From positions 128,199 to 192,198 of the forward strand of contig CANLIC010000004.1 of the NCBI GenBank assembly GCA_947491025.1: a DNA stretch of 64,000 nt, written 5' to 3'. Below the pieces are notes generated by a model. That model did no database searches. It had not been told where the DNA came from and saw nothing but the letters and a program-made list of their open reading frames with translations. This document shows, piece after piece, positions 7,788 to 16,951 of this stretch; position 1 is the first letter of the stretch; each line of letters opens with the position of its first letter. The position numbers were made by a program, and so were the translations under genes. This stretch comes from Myxococcales bacterium. GTDB taxonomy: Bacteria > Myxococcota_A > UBA9042.

Positions 7788-10010
7788 CTAACGCGGTCGG
7801 ACGTGGCAGCCAGCGGCGCCAGCGATCTCGACGTCGAGCCAGGCCGCCACCGCCGCCCGCTCGGCGTCGCCGGCGAGCGCCTGCTGCAGCGCCTGCGCCA
7901 AGATTCCGGAGGCGCCATCGCTAACTCCGGTCGCTGCCGTGCGCAGCCGCGTCGCCACGCTGGAGATCGCGTTCAGGTCGCCCGCCACGAGCAGCGCGCG
8001 TGCCTCGCGGAGCGCATCGGTCAGGGCTCCTGGGTCGACAGGCGCCACCGCGACCGCACGCGACAGCGCGGGCGGCAGACGCGACAGCTCGGCGCGGGCC
8101 GTAGCGCGGGCGTTCTGCATGCGCACCAGATCCTTGTAGTCGACCACGACGTCTGCCACCGCGCCCGCGCCCGGCACCGCGAGCTCGACGTCGATGACGT
8201 GGCCGTCGCTGCCGAGGAAGGCGGGGATCAGCATCGTCATACCGAGGCCGTCGTCCTTGCGGTCCGACTGCACCCCAGCGACCCGCGCCAGGTTGGCGTC
8301 GACGGCCTGCTCGCGGCGCCGCACCTCGCGCGTCTCTTGGGCGCCCAGCACCCGCGAGCCGATCACGCGCAGGGCGACGACGTCAGGACCGAGGCGCAGA
8401 TCCACGCGAACCAGACGGGCCACCACCCGGCTCCAGCCCTGCCACAGGGCGCGGGCAGCAGCGGCTTCGTGGTTCGGCAAAGCGTGCTCGAACGCGCCGT
8501 GCCCCGCGTCGGCGAGCGCCCAGGCGTCGTCTCCCGGCAGGGCGGCACCGTGCTGAATCACGGACGTCAGGGTGGGGTCATCGACCGAAGCGCTGGCGGC
8601 GGGCAAAAGGTCGCGCAGGCCGTCGGCGTCGCCAGCGAGCACGACGATGGCGCGGGTACCGGCCACGCGGTGCTGGGCGGCGGCGTGCGCTGCGAGCAGG
8701 GCCCGGGCGCGGGCATGCTGGGTCGGTAGATCGGCCCCAACCTTGGCGAGACCGTGGGCGCAGAGCGCGGCGAGGCGGGCGGGCACTTCGCTGCCGGAGA
8801 CGCCGTCCCACTGCGGATCGCTGTCGCCGCCGGGCAGGAGCGTCAGGCGATCTTGGGCCTCGACGCCGGCGCCGAGCGCTTGCAGGCTGCGGCACGCGGC
8901 AGCGGCGTCGGCGCCCGCGAGGTGTTGCCCCACGATCACGGCGAGGTCGAAGGGGGGCCGCCGCATGCCCCAACGGTCGGTGCTGCGCAGCGCGATTCGC
9001 AGCCAGACCCGGCCTGGACCGTCCGCAGCGTCGCGATCGAGCCGGGCGTCGACAGCGAGCGCCTGGCCGTCGGGCGCATCGAGCGCGACGCCGCCGCCCG
9101 GCGCCAGACGGGCCGTCGCCAACGCTGGCGGAAGCCCCGCGAGCAGGCGTAGCCGGCGTTGCCAGGCGGCACGCCCGGCGTGGTAGGTCGGTGCCAGGTG
9201 GCATCGGCGTGGCATCGGCGCGGAAGGGGTCGGGCCTTCGCAGGCGGCCGACGCGCCGGCGGCGAACGCGTCGTCCTGTTTGAATCCGCCGTCCTTGCCG
9301 GTGGCCGCCGTGGTCTTGTCCGCGGCGCTCTCGAACTGTTCCTGGAACTGGCGGGCGTTCTTGGTCGGCGCCTTGCGGTCCGCCATGGCGTGGGCCCCAT
9401 CGAAGCCCGCGCGCCGGGATGCTGGCTTGTCTTCGTCGCTCTCCGGTTCGGCCTCTTCCTTCTTCTCCTCTTCCGCATCGACCTCCACGTCACCAAACAA
9501 CTTGGTGCTGCCACGCAGCATGCCCAGGGCGCTCTGCCCCTGGACCACGGCCCGCACTTCTTGCGACGGCGACGCCGGCGCGATGCCCTGGGCATCACGG
9601 CCGCCGGGCCCGCCGGCGCCACCGCCGCCGACACCGAGGCCTGCGCGACCCAATCCCGCCGAGTTCCCGTCGTCGTCGGCCCGCGCCCGTTCGGCGCGCT
9701 CCTGCATCATCTCCAAGCCCCTGACCGACTCGATCGAGCCCCCACCCTTGGCGGCGCGTTTTGGTCTTGCCATCGGCGCGCTCGCCGCCGGGGCTTCTGC
9801 GGATGAATCGCGCTGCCTCGTTTTGGCCTTGGACGCCTCCTCCTGTGGCTTCTGTTCACCCCCGCCGGCCGCGCCTTCCTCAGCTGGCACCGCCTCCGCC
9901 TCGAAGGTCGCCTTCGCGTTCACGGCCGCCGACGGCGTTGACTCTCGCTTCGCGCAGGTCGTCGCCAGCGCCGCCGCGACCAACAAGGCCCCTAGATGCA
10001 ACCGGTTCAT
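7788..10010 (-). CDS. Exported protein with a degenerate von Willebrand A-like domain
   Basis: A 740-residue protein with an N-terminal hydrophobic signal ending in ATTCAK. The Cys may be a lipidation site, but the lipobox is not canonical. Residues 30-310 are a long low-complexity Ala/Glu/Gly/Lys-rich region. From about residue 345 the chain looks like a von Willebrand A or YfbK-type domain: a DLAVIVGQHL strand stands where a MIDAS DxSxS would be, and the metal-binding Ser residues are missing, so metal binding through MIDAS is doubtful. A C-terminal region with VVVDYKDLVRMQNARA resembles the part after VWA domains in YfbK-like proteins. The start overlaps the stop of the 941-aa gene by four bases (ATGA), so the two are surely co-translated. 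The family assignment is tentative. Confidence 0.6.
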   Translation of the reverse strand: MNRLHLGALLVAAALATTCAKRESTPSAAVNAKATFEAEAVPAEEGAAGGGEQKPQEEASKAKTRQRDSSAEAPAASAPMARPKRAAKGGGSIESVRGLEMMQERAERARADDDGNSAGLGRAGLGVGGGGAGGPGGRDAQGIAPASPSQEVRAVVQGQSALGMLRGSTKLFGDVEVDAEEEKKEEAEPESDEDKPASRRAGFDGAHAMADRKAPTKNARQFQEQFESAADKTTAATGKDGGFKQDDAFAAGASAACEGPTPSAPMPRRCHLAPTYHAGRAAWQRRLRLLAGLPPALATARLAPGGGVALDAPDGQALAVDARLDRDAADGPGRVWLRIALRSTDRWGMRRPPFDLAVIVGQHLAGADAAAACRSLQALGAGVEAQDRLTLLPGGDSDPQWDGVSGSEVPARLAALCAHGLAKVGADLPTQHARARALLAAHAAAQHRVAGTRAIVVLAGDADGLRDLLPAASASVDDPTLTSVIQHGAALPGDDAWALADAGHGAFEHALPNHEAAAARALWQGWSRVVARLVRVDLRLGPDVVALRVIGSRVLGAQETREVRRREQAVDANLARVAGVQSDRKDDGLGMTMLIPAFLGSDGHVIDVELAVPGAGAVADVVVDYKDLVRMQNARATARAELSRLPPALSRAVAVAPVDPGALTDALREARALLVAGDLNAISSVATRLRTAATGVSDGASGILAQALQQALAGDAERAAVAAWLDVEIAGAAGCHVRPR

Positions 10011-12832
10011 GGTGCATCCTCACCGTTGTCTTGGCGGGCCGCGGCGAACGGCGAGGTCGGCGGCGCCGCGCGGCGGCGACTCAGCGCGCGCCACAGCAAG
10101 AAGGCGCCACCCGCCAGCGCCGCCAACCACAGCAGCGTGTCCACCGAGACCGGCGCGAAGGCCACTTCGATGGTCGCCTCGGCGTTGGCGTCCCGTACCT
10201 CGGCGCCAAAGCGGTGCTCGACCGGCTCGAAGGGCTGCGGCAAGGGCACCAGCTCGCGGCCGGCGGCCGGCGTCTCGGCCCAGCCTGAACCATCGCTCAG
10301 CCGCAGCTCGCTGCCGATGCGCAGCACCTCGCGGTCGCCCGGCAGCAGCACGCGCCACTGCAGCGGCCCTTGGCGGATGTCGAGCCGCGGCGCCGCCAGC
10401 GTCACGCCGCCGAAGAGGCCGATGGCGTCGATCCGCTGCTCGTAGCGCACTTCGACCGTCACCGCCCCGGCGCCGCCCAGCGGCACAGCCAGCCCGCCCT
10501 TGTCGTCGCGCACCGCCTTGACGTCGGCGCCGTCGACCGCGATGGCCAGCACCTGTGCGCCCTCGGGGAGGCCGAGGCGCAGCACCGGTCGGCCGGTGCT
10601 CTGCACCAACGCGACGGCGCGCGTGGCGATCCGGCCATCGCCCAGGACGTGGCTATCGACGAAGACGCGCTGGGCATAGGCGTCGAGCGTCGCCACGGTC
10701 GCCCGTCGCTGCAGGCCGACGACGACGCGAACCGCGCCGCGCGGCGACCGAAAGCCGGCCACCAGGTCGCGGCCAGCCTGCTTGGCCAGCGCCTCGGGCA
10801 GCTCGGGCGGCGGCACTGGCCGCGTCTCGCCCTCGGCGCGCGGCGCGAGCTCGAGGCCAGGCTCAGCAGCCAGCGCCAGCACCCCGGTCTCGACCTCGGC
10901 GCCACGAATGCGCACCGCGGGAAGCACGAGCTCCTTGGCGTCGGCGGCGATGAGCTGCTCGAGGTCGATCTGGAGCTGAATCGCGCCCTCCAGCGCCGTC
11001 GTGAAGCGCAACTCCCAAATCTTGCGACCCTTATCTGGTGCCTGCTTGCCCTCAATCGCCGCGCCCTCGGCCGCCGCCACCTTGCTCAGGTTGGGCGCGA
11101 CCACCCGCGGCTCGCCGACGCCTTCGGGCAGATCGAGGTAGAGCTTGTCGGCGCGACCGGCCTTGACCTCGACGACCACCACCTGGCTGGCCCGCAGCGC
11201 CCGCTCGTCGATGCGCACCAGCGTGGTGCCGCGCGCTTCGAGCCGCACCTCACGCACACGCGCCGCTGCGACCTCGGCTGGCAGCTTGGCGGGCGCCCCG
11301 AGGTGGCGAAAGACCTGATCGCCGCGGCCGTCGAGCTTCTGCCGCTCAGCCGCCGGCAGTGCCTCGAGGCCTGCGCGCAGCCAGCCTGGGGCGCCCTCAA
11401 TGGCCTTGAAGCCGACCTTCTCGCCGTCGATCAGCACCACAGCGCCCGACTCGCGAAAGGCGCCAAGGGGCCGCAACAGGGGCAGGTCGAAGGCTGTGCC
11501 CGCTGTCGAGGCCACGGGCCGCTCGTAGACCACGCTCAGGCTGCAGCTCTTGCCGTCGCCCTCGGCGAGCCCAACGCGCAGGCGCCGGGGCAGGTCGCCG
11601 GCTGGCGCCAAGACGTCCCAGGTCGAGACGCTGTCGCCCTCGACGCTCGAGACGACGGCTTCGTCGGGCAGGGCGATCTGCAGCGCCGTCGCCTTGCCCT
11701 GCACGATCTGCAGCTCAAGCGAGGTACGCCCACGCAGCAGCCCCTCGTCCATCGTCAGCACGTGGTAGCTCTCGGCCGAAAAGCGCACCGTGCGCTCGAC
11801 TGCGTCGCCGTCGGCGGTGAAGCCGATCTCCAGCGTCTCGCCCGGCGGCAGGTAGCCGCGCACCACCGTCTGCCCTCCTGCCAGCTCCGAGCGCAGCGGC
11901 ACCTCGGGCTCAAAGCGAATCGCGCGCTTGCCGGCGACCCGCACCTCGACCTCGGTGATCGCGCTGGCCACCCGGCCCAGGCTGACCCGTAGATCCTCGG
12001 CGTCGCCCTCGGTCGGTACGACAAAGCGCGCCAAGATCAGCCGCGGGCCGCGGCCATCGACTTGCACGCTGTGGTGCTCGTCGTCGTCGTCTTCGGTGGC
12101 GACGATGCGGCCGTCGAGCTGAACATCGACCAGCGCCACCGCCGCCGGCGCCAGCGCCACTTTGCCCCGGCCGCCGCGCGCCATCACCTCCACCCGCAGC
12201 TCGACCTCGGCCGCGCCAGGCCGCAGCAGCAGGCGGTAGCGAGCGGCGCGGACCCGCGGTGCGTCTGAGGCGTCACCGCGCACGAGCAGCGCGCGCTGGC
12301 TGGGATCGATGGCGCCGTCCTCGCGCGCGCCGAGCACCTCGAGTCCATCTGGGCGGTTGGCGAGCGAGGCGGAGCGGAAGGCCGGCAGCGGCACTGCGAT
12401 CACGCGGCCGGCGTCTGGATCGAAGGGCAGGGCGAGGCGCACCACGATGCTGCCGCTGCGACTCGCCTCGGCACCGAGCTGCAGCACGACGAGCCCGCCC
12501 TGGACCCGCGCCCGTGCCAGCTCGTCTTGGAAAGAGACGGACTGCACGCCCGAGGCCGCCAGCAGCACCGCGTCGACTGCGCCGGTGCGACCGACGTCGA
12601 TCTGGCCGGTGATCGTGGCGGTGAGCTGGCCGTTGGCATGCTCCAGCTCGACGTTGACGTCGGACCACACCGGGGTCACCAGCGCCGGCCGCGCTGCTTC
12701 GAGGGCGGCGAAGAGGGCGGCGAGCCCGGAAGGCTCCTCGGCGATCGCCGCGGTCGGGACCAACGCCCCGTGGACCAAGGCGAGGGCGAGGGCGAGTGGC
12801 AGGGCGCGAGGTCGAAGGATCGTAGCACGCAT
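10007..12832 (-). CDS. Large beta-rich periplasmic protein with a C-terminal membrane anchor, unknown function
   Basis: A 941-residue protein. The ATG at 12832 is chosen because GGAGG lies five bases upstream and a signal peptide follows (ALPLALALALVHGALVP, cleavage after AIA). The mature chain is rich in alternating Val/Leu/Arg/Glu strands with no active-site motif that I recognise. Near residues 897-916 there is one hydrophobic segment (LLWLAALAGGAFLLWRAL) followed by RRR and a short cytoplasmic tail, so the bulk faces the periplasm. It is the first gene of an operon with the VWA-like protein, so the pair may form one complex at the envelope. No known family can be named with confidence. 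Confidence 0.75.
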   Translation of the reverse strand: MRATILRPRALPLALALALVHGALVPTAAIAEEPSGLAALFAALEAARPALVTPVWSDVNVELEHANGQLTATITGQIDVGRTGAVDAVLLAASGVQSVSFQDELARARVQGGLVVLQLGAEASRSGSIVVRLALPFDPDAGRVIAVPLPAFRSASLANRPDGLEVLGAREDGAIDPSQRALLVRGDASDAPRVRAARYRLLLRPGAAEVELRVEVMARGGRGKVALAPAAVALVDVQLDGRIVATEDDDDEHHSVQVDGRGPRLILARFVVPTEGDAEDLRVSLGRVASAITEVEVRVAGKRAIRFEPEVPLRSELAGGQTVVRGYLPPGETLEIGFTADGDAVERTVRFSAESYHVLTMDEGLLRGRTSLELQIVQGKATALQIALPDEAVVSSVEGDSVSTWDVLAPAGDLPRRLRVGLAEGDGKSCSLSVVYERPVASTAGTAFDLPLLRPLGAFRESGAVVLIDGEKVGFKAIEGAPGWLRAGLEALPAAERQKLDGRGDQVFRHLGAPAKLPAEVAAARVREVRLEARGTTLVRIDERALRASQVVVVEVKAGRADKLYLDLPEGVGEPRVVAPNLSKVAAAEGAAIEGKQAPDKGRKIWELRFTTALEGAIQLQIDLEQLIAADAKELVLPAVRIRGAEVETGVLALAAEPGLELAPRAEGETRPVPPPELPEALAKQAGRDLVAGFRSPRGAVRVVVGLQRRATVATLDAYAQRVFVDSHVLGDGRIATRAVALVQSTGRPVLRLGLPEGAQVLAIAVDGADVKAVRDDKGGLAVPLGGAGAVTVEVRYEQRIDAIGLFGGVTLAAPRLDIRQGPLQWRVLLPGDREVLRIGSELRLSDGSGWAETPAAGRELVPLPQPFEPVEHRFGAEVRDANAEATIEVAFAPVSVDTLLWLAALAGGAFLLWRALSRRRAAPPTSPFAAARQDNGEDAP

Positions 12833-12904
12833 GGGCACCTCCGTGAGCAACAGACGCCCCAGCCGACAGAACGATCTGGTCAGCGCACGCGCGCGCCCGG
12901 TGCG

Positions 12905-15274
12905 TTAGCGCGTGGGAAGCCGATCGAAGCGCTGCGGGCCGAGGGCTTGAACAAAAAACGCCATGGTATCCGCGGCTTCATCGATGCGCTTGCGCGTCGG
13001 CTTGCCTGCGCCATGTCCGGCCTTCTGCTCGACGCGGATCAGCACCGGCGCCGGGCCCCGCTGAGCGTGCTGGAGCGCGGCCGTGAACTTGAAAGAGTGC
13101 GCCGGCACCACGCGGTCGTCATGGTCTGCGGTCGTGATGAGCGTCGCCGGGTAGGCCTGCGGCTTGGCGTTGTGGTAAGGCGAGTAGGCGTACAACCACT
13201 GGAACGCCTTGGCGTCGTCGGCGCTGCCGTACTCCGGGACCCATGCCCAGCCGATGGTCCAGGTGTGGTAGCGAAGCATGTCGAGCACGCCGACCGCCGG
13301 CAGGGCAGCGCCGAAGAGCTCCGGGTGCTGGGTGATCGCCGCGCCGACCAGCAGCCCGCCGTTGCTGCCGCCGGCGATGCCGGTGGTCTCGGGACGGGCC
13401 CAGCCCTTGGCGTGGAGGTCGCGGGCGACGGCGTAGAAGTCCTCGAACACGTTCTGCTTGTTGCCGAGCATCCCGGCCTTGTGCCAGTCGCTTCCGTACT
13501 CGCCGCCGCCGCGCAGGTTGGCCAGCACGTAGACGCCGCCCATCTCGACCCATTGTAGGCGCTCGACGCGGAACGAAGGCACCATCGCGATGTCGAAGCC
13601 GCCATAGCCGTGCAGCCACACCGGGCGCTGGCCGTTCGGCTGCAAGTCCTTGCGGCGCACCAAGAAGTAGGGGACCTGCGTGCCGTCGCGGCTGGTGGCG
13701 GAGCGCTGTTCGGCGACGAAGGCGCTGGAGTCAAAGGGCAAGGTCGGTTGCCAGGCGACGGTGGCCGCCACGCCTGCCGTCGCCGCCGCCACATCCACGC
13801 TCAGCACCGCGCCTGGCCAGGTAAAGCTCTGGAAGCCAAAGCGAAGCTCGCGGTCCCGCGGCCGGCCGGAGAGGCCCGCCACCGTGCCCAGCGTGGGTAG
13901 GGCCACCTCGGCCACCGGGCTGCCGTCCAGCTCGTGGATGCGCAGCACGCTGTTGGCATCACGCAGGGCGACGACGACAAGACGACCGCCGACGATGCGG
14001 GCCTCCTGCAGGTTGTCCTTGCCGGCTGGAACCAGCGTCTGCCAGGGCTCCGTCGGCTGCCGAAGGTCGACGGAGACGATGCGGCCCGTCGGCGCGCCCT
14101 TGTCCGTGCGCAGCAGCAGCAGCTCGCCGACGTTGCCGACGGTCTCGACGGCGTCGTCGAAGGTCATGTCGATGTCGATCCAGGCGGTTGGCGCGCCACC
14201 GGTGGGCTGCGGCGCTGGAATCGACTTGTTGGGCTTGGCCTTGGTAGACGGCAGCAGCGGCAGCCGGCCGACGCGCAGGGCGTTGGTCTTGGTGGCGCCC
14301 CTCCAAATCGGCAGGTAGAGCAGCCGCCCGTCGTCGCTGACTTCGCCAGCGAAGTTCCAGTCTTTCTGCGCCTTGTTTTCGGCGACGACCGCGTCTTGCG
14401 TCTGCTTGTCGCCGAGGCGGTGGAAGTACAAGCGCTGGAACTCATTGACCTGCGTCAGCGCCTTGCCCTCCGGCGGCGCGTCGTAGGCGCTATAGTAGAA
14501 GCCCGAGCCGTCGTCGGCCCAGGCGATGCCCGAGAACTTGACCCAGCGCAGGTGGTCGTCCTCGTCCTTGCCGGTCGCGACGTCGCGGAGCCGAATCTCC
14601 GACCAATCCGAGCCCGACACGCCGGTCATCCAGGCGATGCGCTGGCCCTTGGCGTCGATCTCGACCTGCTTGAGCGCCACGGTGCCGTCGGCGGCCAGCG
14701 CGTTGGGGTCGAGCAGCACGCGATCGCTGCCGCTGCCGCTGCTTCCGGCGCTGCCGCTGACGACGAGGTGCGGCTGGTTCTGCAGCCCGCTCTGCCGCAG
14801 TTGAAAGGTGACGTCGCCGCGTCGGGCCTCCGGCCAGCGACGGTCGAAGGCCCACATCGCCTCGATACGGCGGGCGATCGGCTCGCGGGCGGCGATGGCG
14901 CCGAGGTGCTTCGCCGTGGCGGCGTTCTGCGCGGTGATCCAGGCCTGGGCCTCGGCGCTGTCGGGGTCCTCAAGCCAACGGTAGGGGTCTGCGACCTCGA
15001 CGCCGTGCAGCTTCTCGCGCGTTTCCTCGCGGCGCGACGCCGGCCAGATCGGCGGGCCGGCCGCTGTGGCCCCGGGCGAAGTCGCCGCTGCAGCCGCTCC
15101 CGCGCCGCCGGCCGCACCACCGCATCCGCTGACAAGGGTGGCCAGAATCAAGGCGACGAGCGTGCGCTGAGCGCCGCGCCGAGCGTGCGCGCCTTCTGCA
15201 GGGCTGCGCAGGCTCGCCTGGGCGACGGGGTGGCCGACGACAGGGGAATTTGCAGCGGCTGCGACCTGTGCCAT
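12905..15274 (-). CDS. Prolyl oligopeptidase family serine peptidase (S9A), probable lipoprotein
   Basis: A 789-residue protein. The N-terminal propeller part begins with the S9A signature PYRWLEDPDSAEAQAWI, and the C-terminal hydrolase domain has the Ser motif GGSNGG (Ser near 637), the Asp region TTADHDDRVVPAHS and the His region KAGHGAGKPT. It cleaves short peptides after Pro. The N-terminus contains LVALILATLVSGCGG, a good lipobox, but it lies about 40 residues from the ATG at 15274; a start at 15334 is also possible, and neither has a strong Shine-Dalgarno site. The gene is divergent from the OmpA-type gene, 58 bases away. Catalytic assignment is firm; the exact start is not. Confidence 0.92.
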   Translation of the reverse strand: MAQVAAAANSPVVGHPVAQASLRSPAEGAHARRGAQRTLVALILATLVSGCGGAAGGAGAAAAATSPGATAAGPPIWPASRREETREKLHGVEVADPYRWLEDPDSAEAQAWITAQNAATAKHLGAIAAREPIARRIEAMWAFDRRWPEARRGDVTFQLRQSGLQNQPHLVVSGSAGSSGSGSDRVLLDPNALAADGTVALKQVEIDAKGQRIAWMTGVSGSDWSEIRLRDVATGKDEDDHLRWVKFSGIAWADDGSGFYYSAYDAPPEGKALTQVNEFQRLYFHRLGDKQTQDAVVAENKAQKDWNFAGEVSDDGRLLYLPIWRGATKTNALRVGRLPLLPSTKAKPNKSIPAPQPTGGAPTAWIDIDMTFDDAVETVGNVGELLLLRTDKGAPTGRIVSVDLRQPTEPWQTLVPAGKDNLQEARIVGGRLVVVALRDANSVLRIHELDGSPVAEVALPTLGTVAGLSGRPRDRELRFGFQSFTWPGAVLSVDVAAATAGVAATVAWQPTLPFDSSAFVAEQRSATSRDGTQVPYFLVRRKDLQPNGQRPVWLHGYGGFDIAMVPSFRVERLQWVEMGGVYVLANLRGGGEYGSDWHKAGMLGNKQNVFEDFYAVARDLHAKGWARPETTGIAGGSNGGLLVGAAITQHPELFGAALPAVGVLDMLRYHTWTIGWAWVPEYGSADDAKAFQWLYAYSPYHNAKPQAYPATLITTADHDDRVVPAHSFKFTAALQHAQRGPAPVLIRVEQKAGHGAGKPTRKRIDEAADTMAFFVQALGPQRFDRLPTR

Positions 15275-15332
15275 TGTCAGGGCGCGCGCGAGTTCGCCAC
15301 CGATGGGGCGTCGCGGCGGTCTGGAGGCTGGC

Positions 15333-16844
15333 ATGTCGTTGCTGTTTGGGTTCATGGGCCGATTCTCTCCTTCGCTGGCCCGCAGGCGCGTCGCGGCGCT
15401 GAAGGCACTGCCTGCAGTCGCGGTCGCGCTGCTGTGCGTCCATGCGAGCCCGGCCGAGGCCCAGGCGCCCCGGGCAGGACTCTTCGAGGCCGGCGTGTTC
15501 GGCGGCCTCCACGTCATCAACAGCGACAATGAGCTCGGTAACGCGGCCGGCGGCACTTGGGCGCCGACCAGCGCCATGCTGCTCGGGTTGCGCCTGGGCT
15601 ACAACCTCTCGGCAGCGCTGGCGGTCGAGGGTGAGCTCGACTACGAGGCGAGCACCTTCGCCAACACCAACGCCGGCGCCAGCATCCTCGGCTTCCGCGT
15701 CGGCGTGCGCTACAGCCTGATGACCGACAGCGCCCTGCGGCCCTTCCTGCATGCCTCTGCGGGTTCGCTCTCGCTGCTCGAAGGCCAGGCGGGCAGCAGC
15801 GTGGCCGACACCGACGCCCACTACAGCCTCGGTCTCGGCGCCGTGTACGATCTCAACATTCACTGGGCGCTGCGCGGCGATCTTCGCTACGTCGCGGTTC
15901 CCGGCAACGAGAGCAAGCTGACCCATGACGTCATGATCCTGCTCGGCCTGCAGTGGACGCCCGGCGCAGAGATCCCCGACAGCGACGGCGACGGCATCAA
16001 CGACGTCGAGGACAAGTGCAAGGATCAAGCCGAAGACAAGGACGGCTTCGCCGACGTCGACGGCTGCCCCGAGCCCGACAACGACAACGACGGCTTGGCC
16101 GACGCCGCCGATCGCTGCCCGCTCGAGGCCGAGACCCGCAACGGCTACCTCGATGACGACGGCTGCCCGGACAACGACCAGGACGGCGACGGCATCGGCG
16201 ACGGCGACGACAAGTGCCCGGACAAGGCCGAGGACAAGGACGGCTTCCAGGACGGCGACGGCTGCCCCGAGCCGGACAACGACAAGGACGGCATTCTCGA
16301 TGCCAGCGACAAGTGCCCGCTGAAGGCCGAAGACAAGGACGGATTCGAAGACGCCGACGGCTGCCCGGAGCCCGACAACGACAAGGACGGCGTCGGCGAT
16401 GGCGTCGACAAGTGCCCGAACGAGGCCGAGACCGCCAACGGCTTCGACGACGGCGACGGTTGCCCGGACACCGTACCGGAGAAGGTCGCCAAGTCCTTCA
16501 GCGGCGCGATGGAGGGCATCAACTTCGAGACCGGCAGCGCCAAGATCAAGGCGAGCAGCAACAAGGTCTTGGACAAGGCCCACGCCATCCTGGCCGAGTT
16601 CGAGTCGGTCCGCATCGAGATCGGCGGACATACGGACAACGTCGGCGACGGCGAGGCCAACCGCAAGCTGAGCCAGGACCGCGCCGACTCGGTGAAGAAC
16701 TACATGGTCGCCAAGGGCATCGCCGCCGATCGCGTTGTCGCCAAGGGCTACGGCGACTCGGTGTCGGTCGCGGACAACGCCACCCCGAAGGGCCGCGCGG
16801 CCAACCGCCGCATCGAGTTCCGGGTCCTGACCGGGAACAAGTGA
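15333..16844 (+). CDS. OmpA-family outer membrane protein with thrombospondin type 3 repeats
   Basis: A 503-residue protein; GGAGG five bases before the ATG fixes the start. It has a signal peptide (VAVALLCVHASPAEAQ), then an eight-stranded-barrel-like region (residues about 45-210) with outer-membrane patterns such as LRLGYNLSAALAVEGELDY. Next comes a calcium-binding TSP3 repeat block (about residues 216-380; units of DKDGxxDxxDxCP). The C-terminal OmpA/Pal domain has IEIGGHTDNVGDGEANRKLS and GRAANRRIEFR, and in this family the Asp and Arg residues bind diaminopimelate in peptidoglycan. It ties the outer membrane to the cell wall. It is divergent from the peptidase gene and followed by the acylase gene 107 bases later. 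Confidence 0.93.
   Translation: MSLLFGFMGRFSPSLARRRVAALKALPAVAVALLCVHASPAEAQAPRAGLFEAGVFGGLHVINSDNELGNAAGGTWAPTSAMLLGLRLGYNLSAALAVEGELDYEASTFANTNAGASILGFRVGVRYSLMTDSALRPFLHASAGSLSLLEGQAGSSVADTDAHYSLGLGAVYDLNIHWALRGDLRYVAVPGNESKLTHDVMILLGLQWTPGAEIPDSDGDGINDVEDKCKDQAEDKDGFADVDGCPEPDNDNDGLADAADRCPLEAETRNGYLDDDGCPDNDQDGDGIGDGDDKCPDKAEDKDGFQDGDGCPEPDNDKDGILDASDKCPLKAEDKDGFEDADGCPEPDNDKDGVGDGVDKCPNEAETANGFDDGDGCPDTVPEKVAKSFSGAMEGINFETGSAKIKASSNKVLDKAHAILAEFESVRIEIGGHTDNVGDGEANRKLSQDRADSVKNYMVAKGIAADRVVAKGYGDSVSVADNATPKGRAANRRIEFRVLTGNK
15978..16470 (+). repeat. Tandem TSP3-type repeats within the ompA-like gene
   Basis: About seven units of roughly 26 codons repeat the pattern DxDxDG...CP...ED.DGF.D.DGCPEPDND. 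Neighbouring units are nearly identical at DNA level in places, which points to recent duplication and makes the copy number liable to change. Confidence 0.8.
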
Positions 16845-16951
16845 GCCGCGTTTCGCCTCGACGCGACGCCGCCGGGCTTTCGACACCGACGGCCCCAGCG
16901 TTGCGTGCTGCGCCAACTCCCTGGTCATCGGATTGCTTCGCACCGACCGCG

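Noticed and set aside
7468..7791. Short plus-strand open frame in the 7.3-7.8 kb gap
   Set aside because: No ribosome site, no recognisable protein features, and similar short frames are present in other phases.
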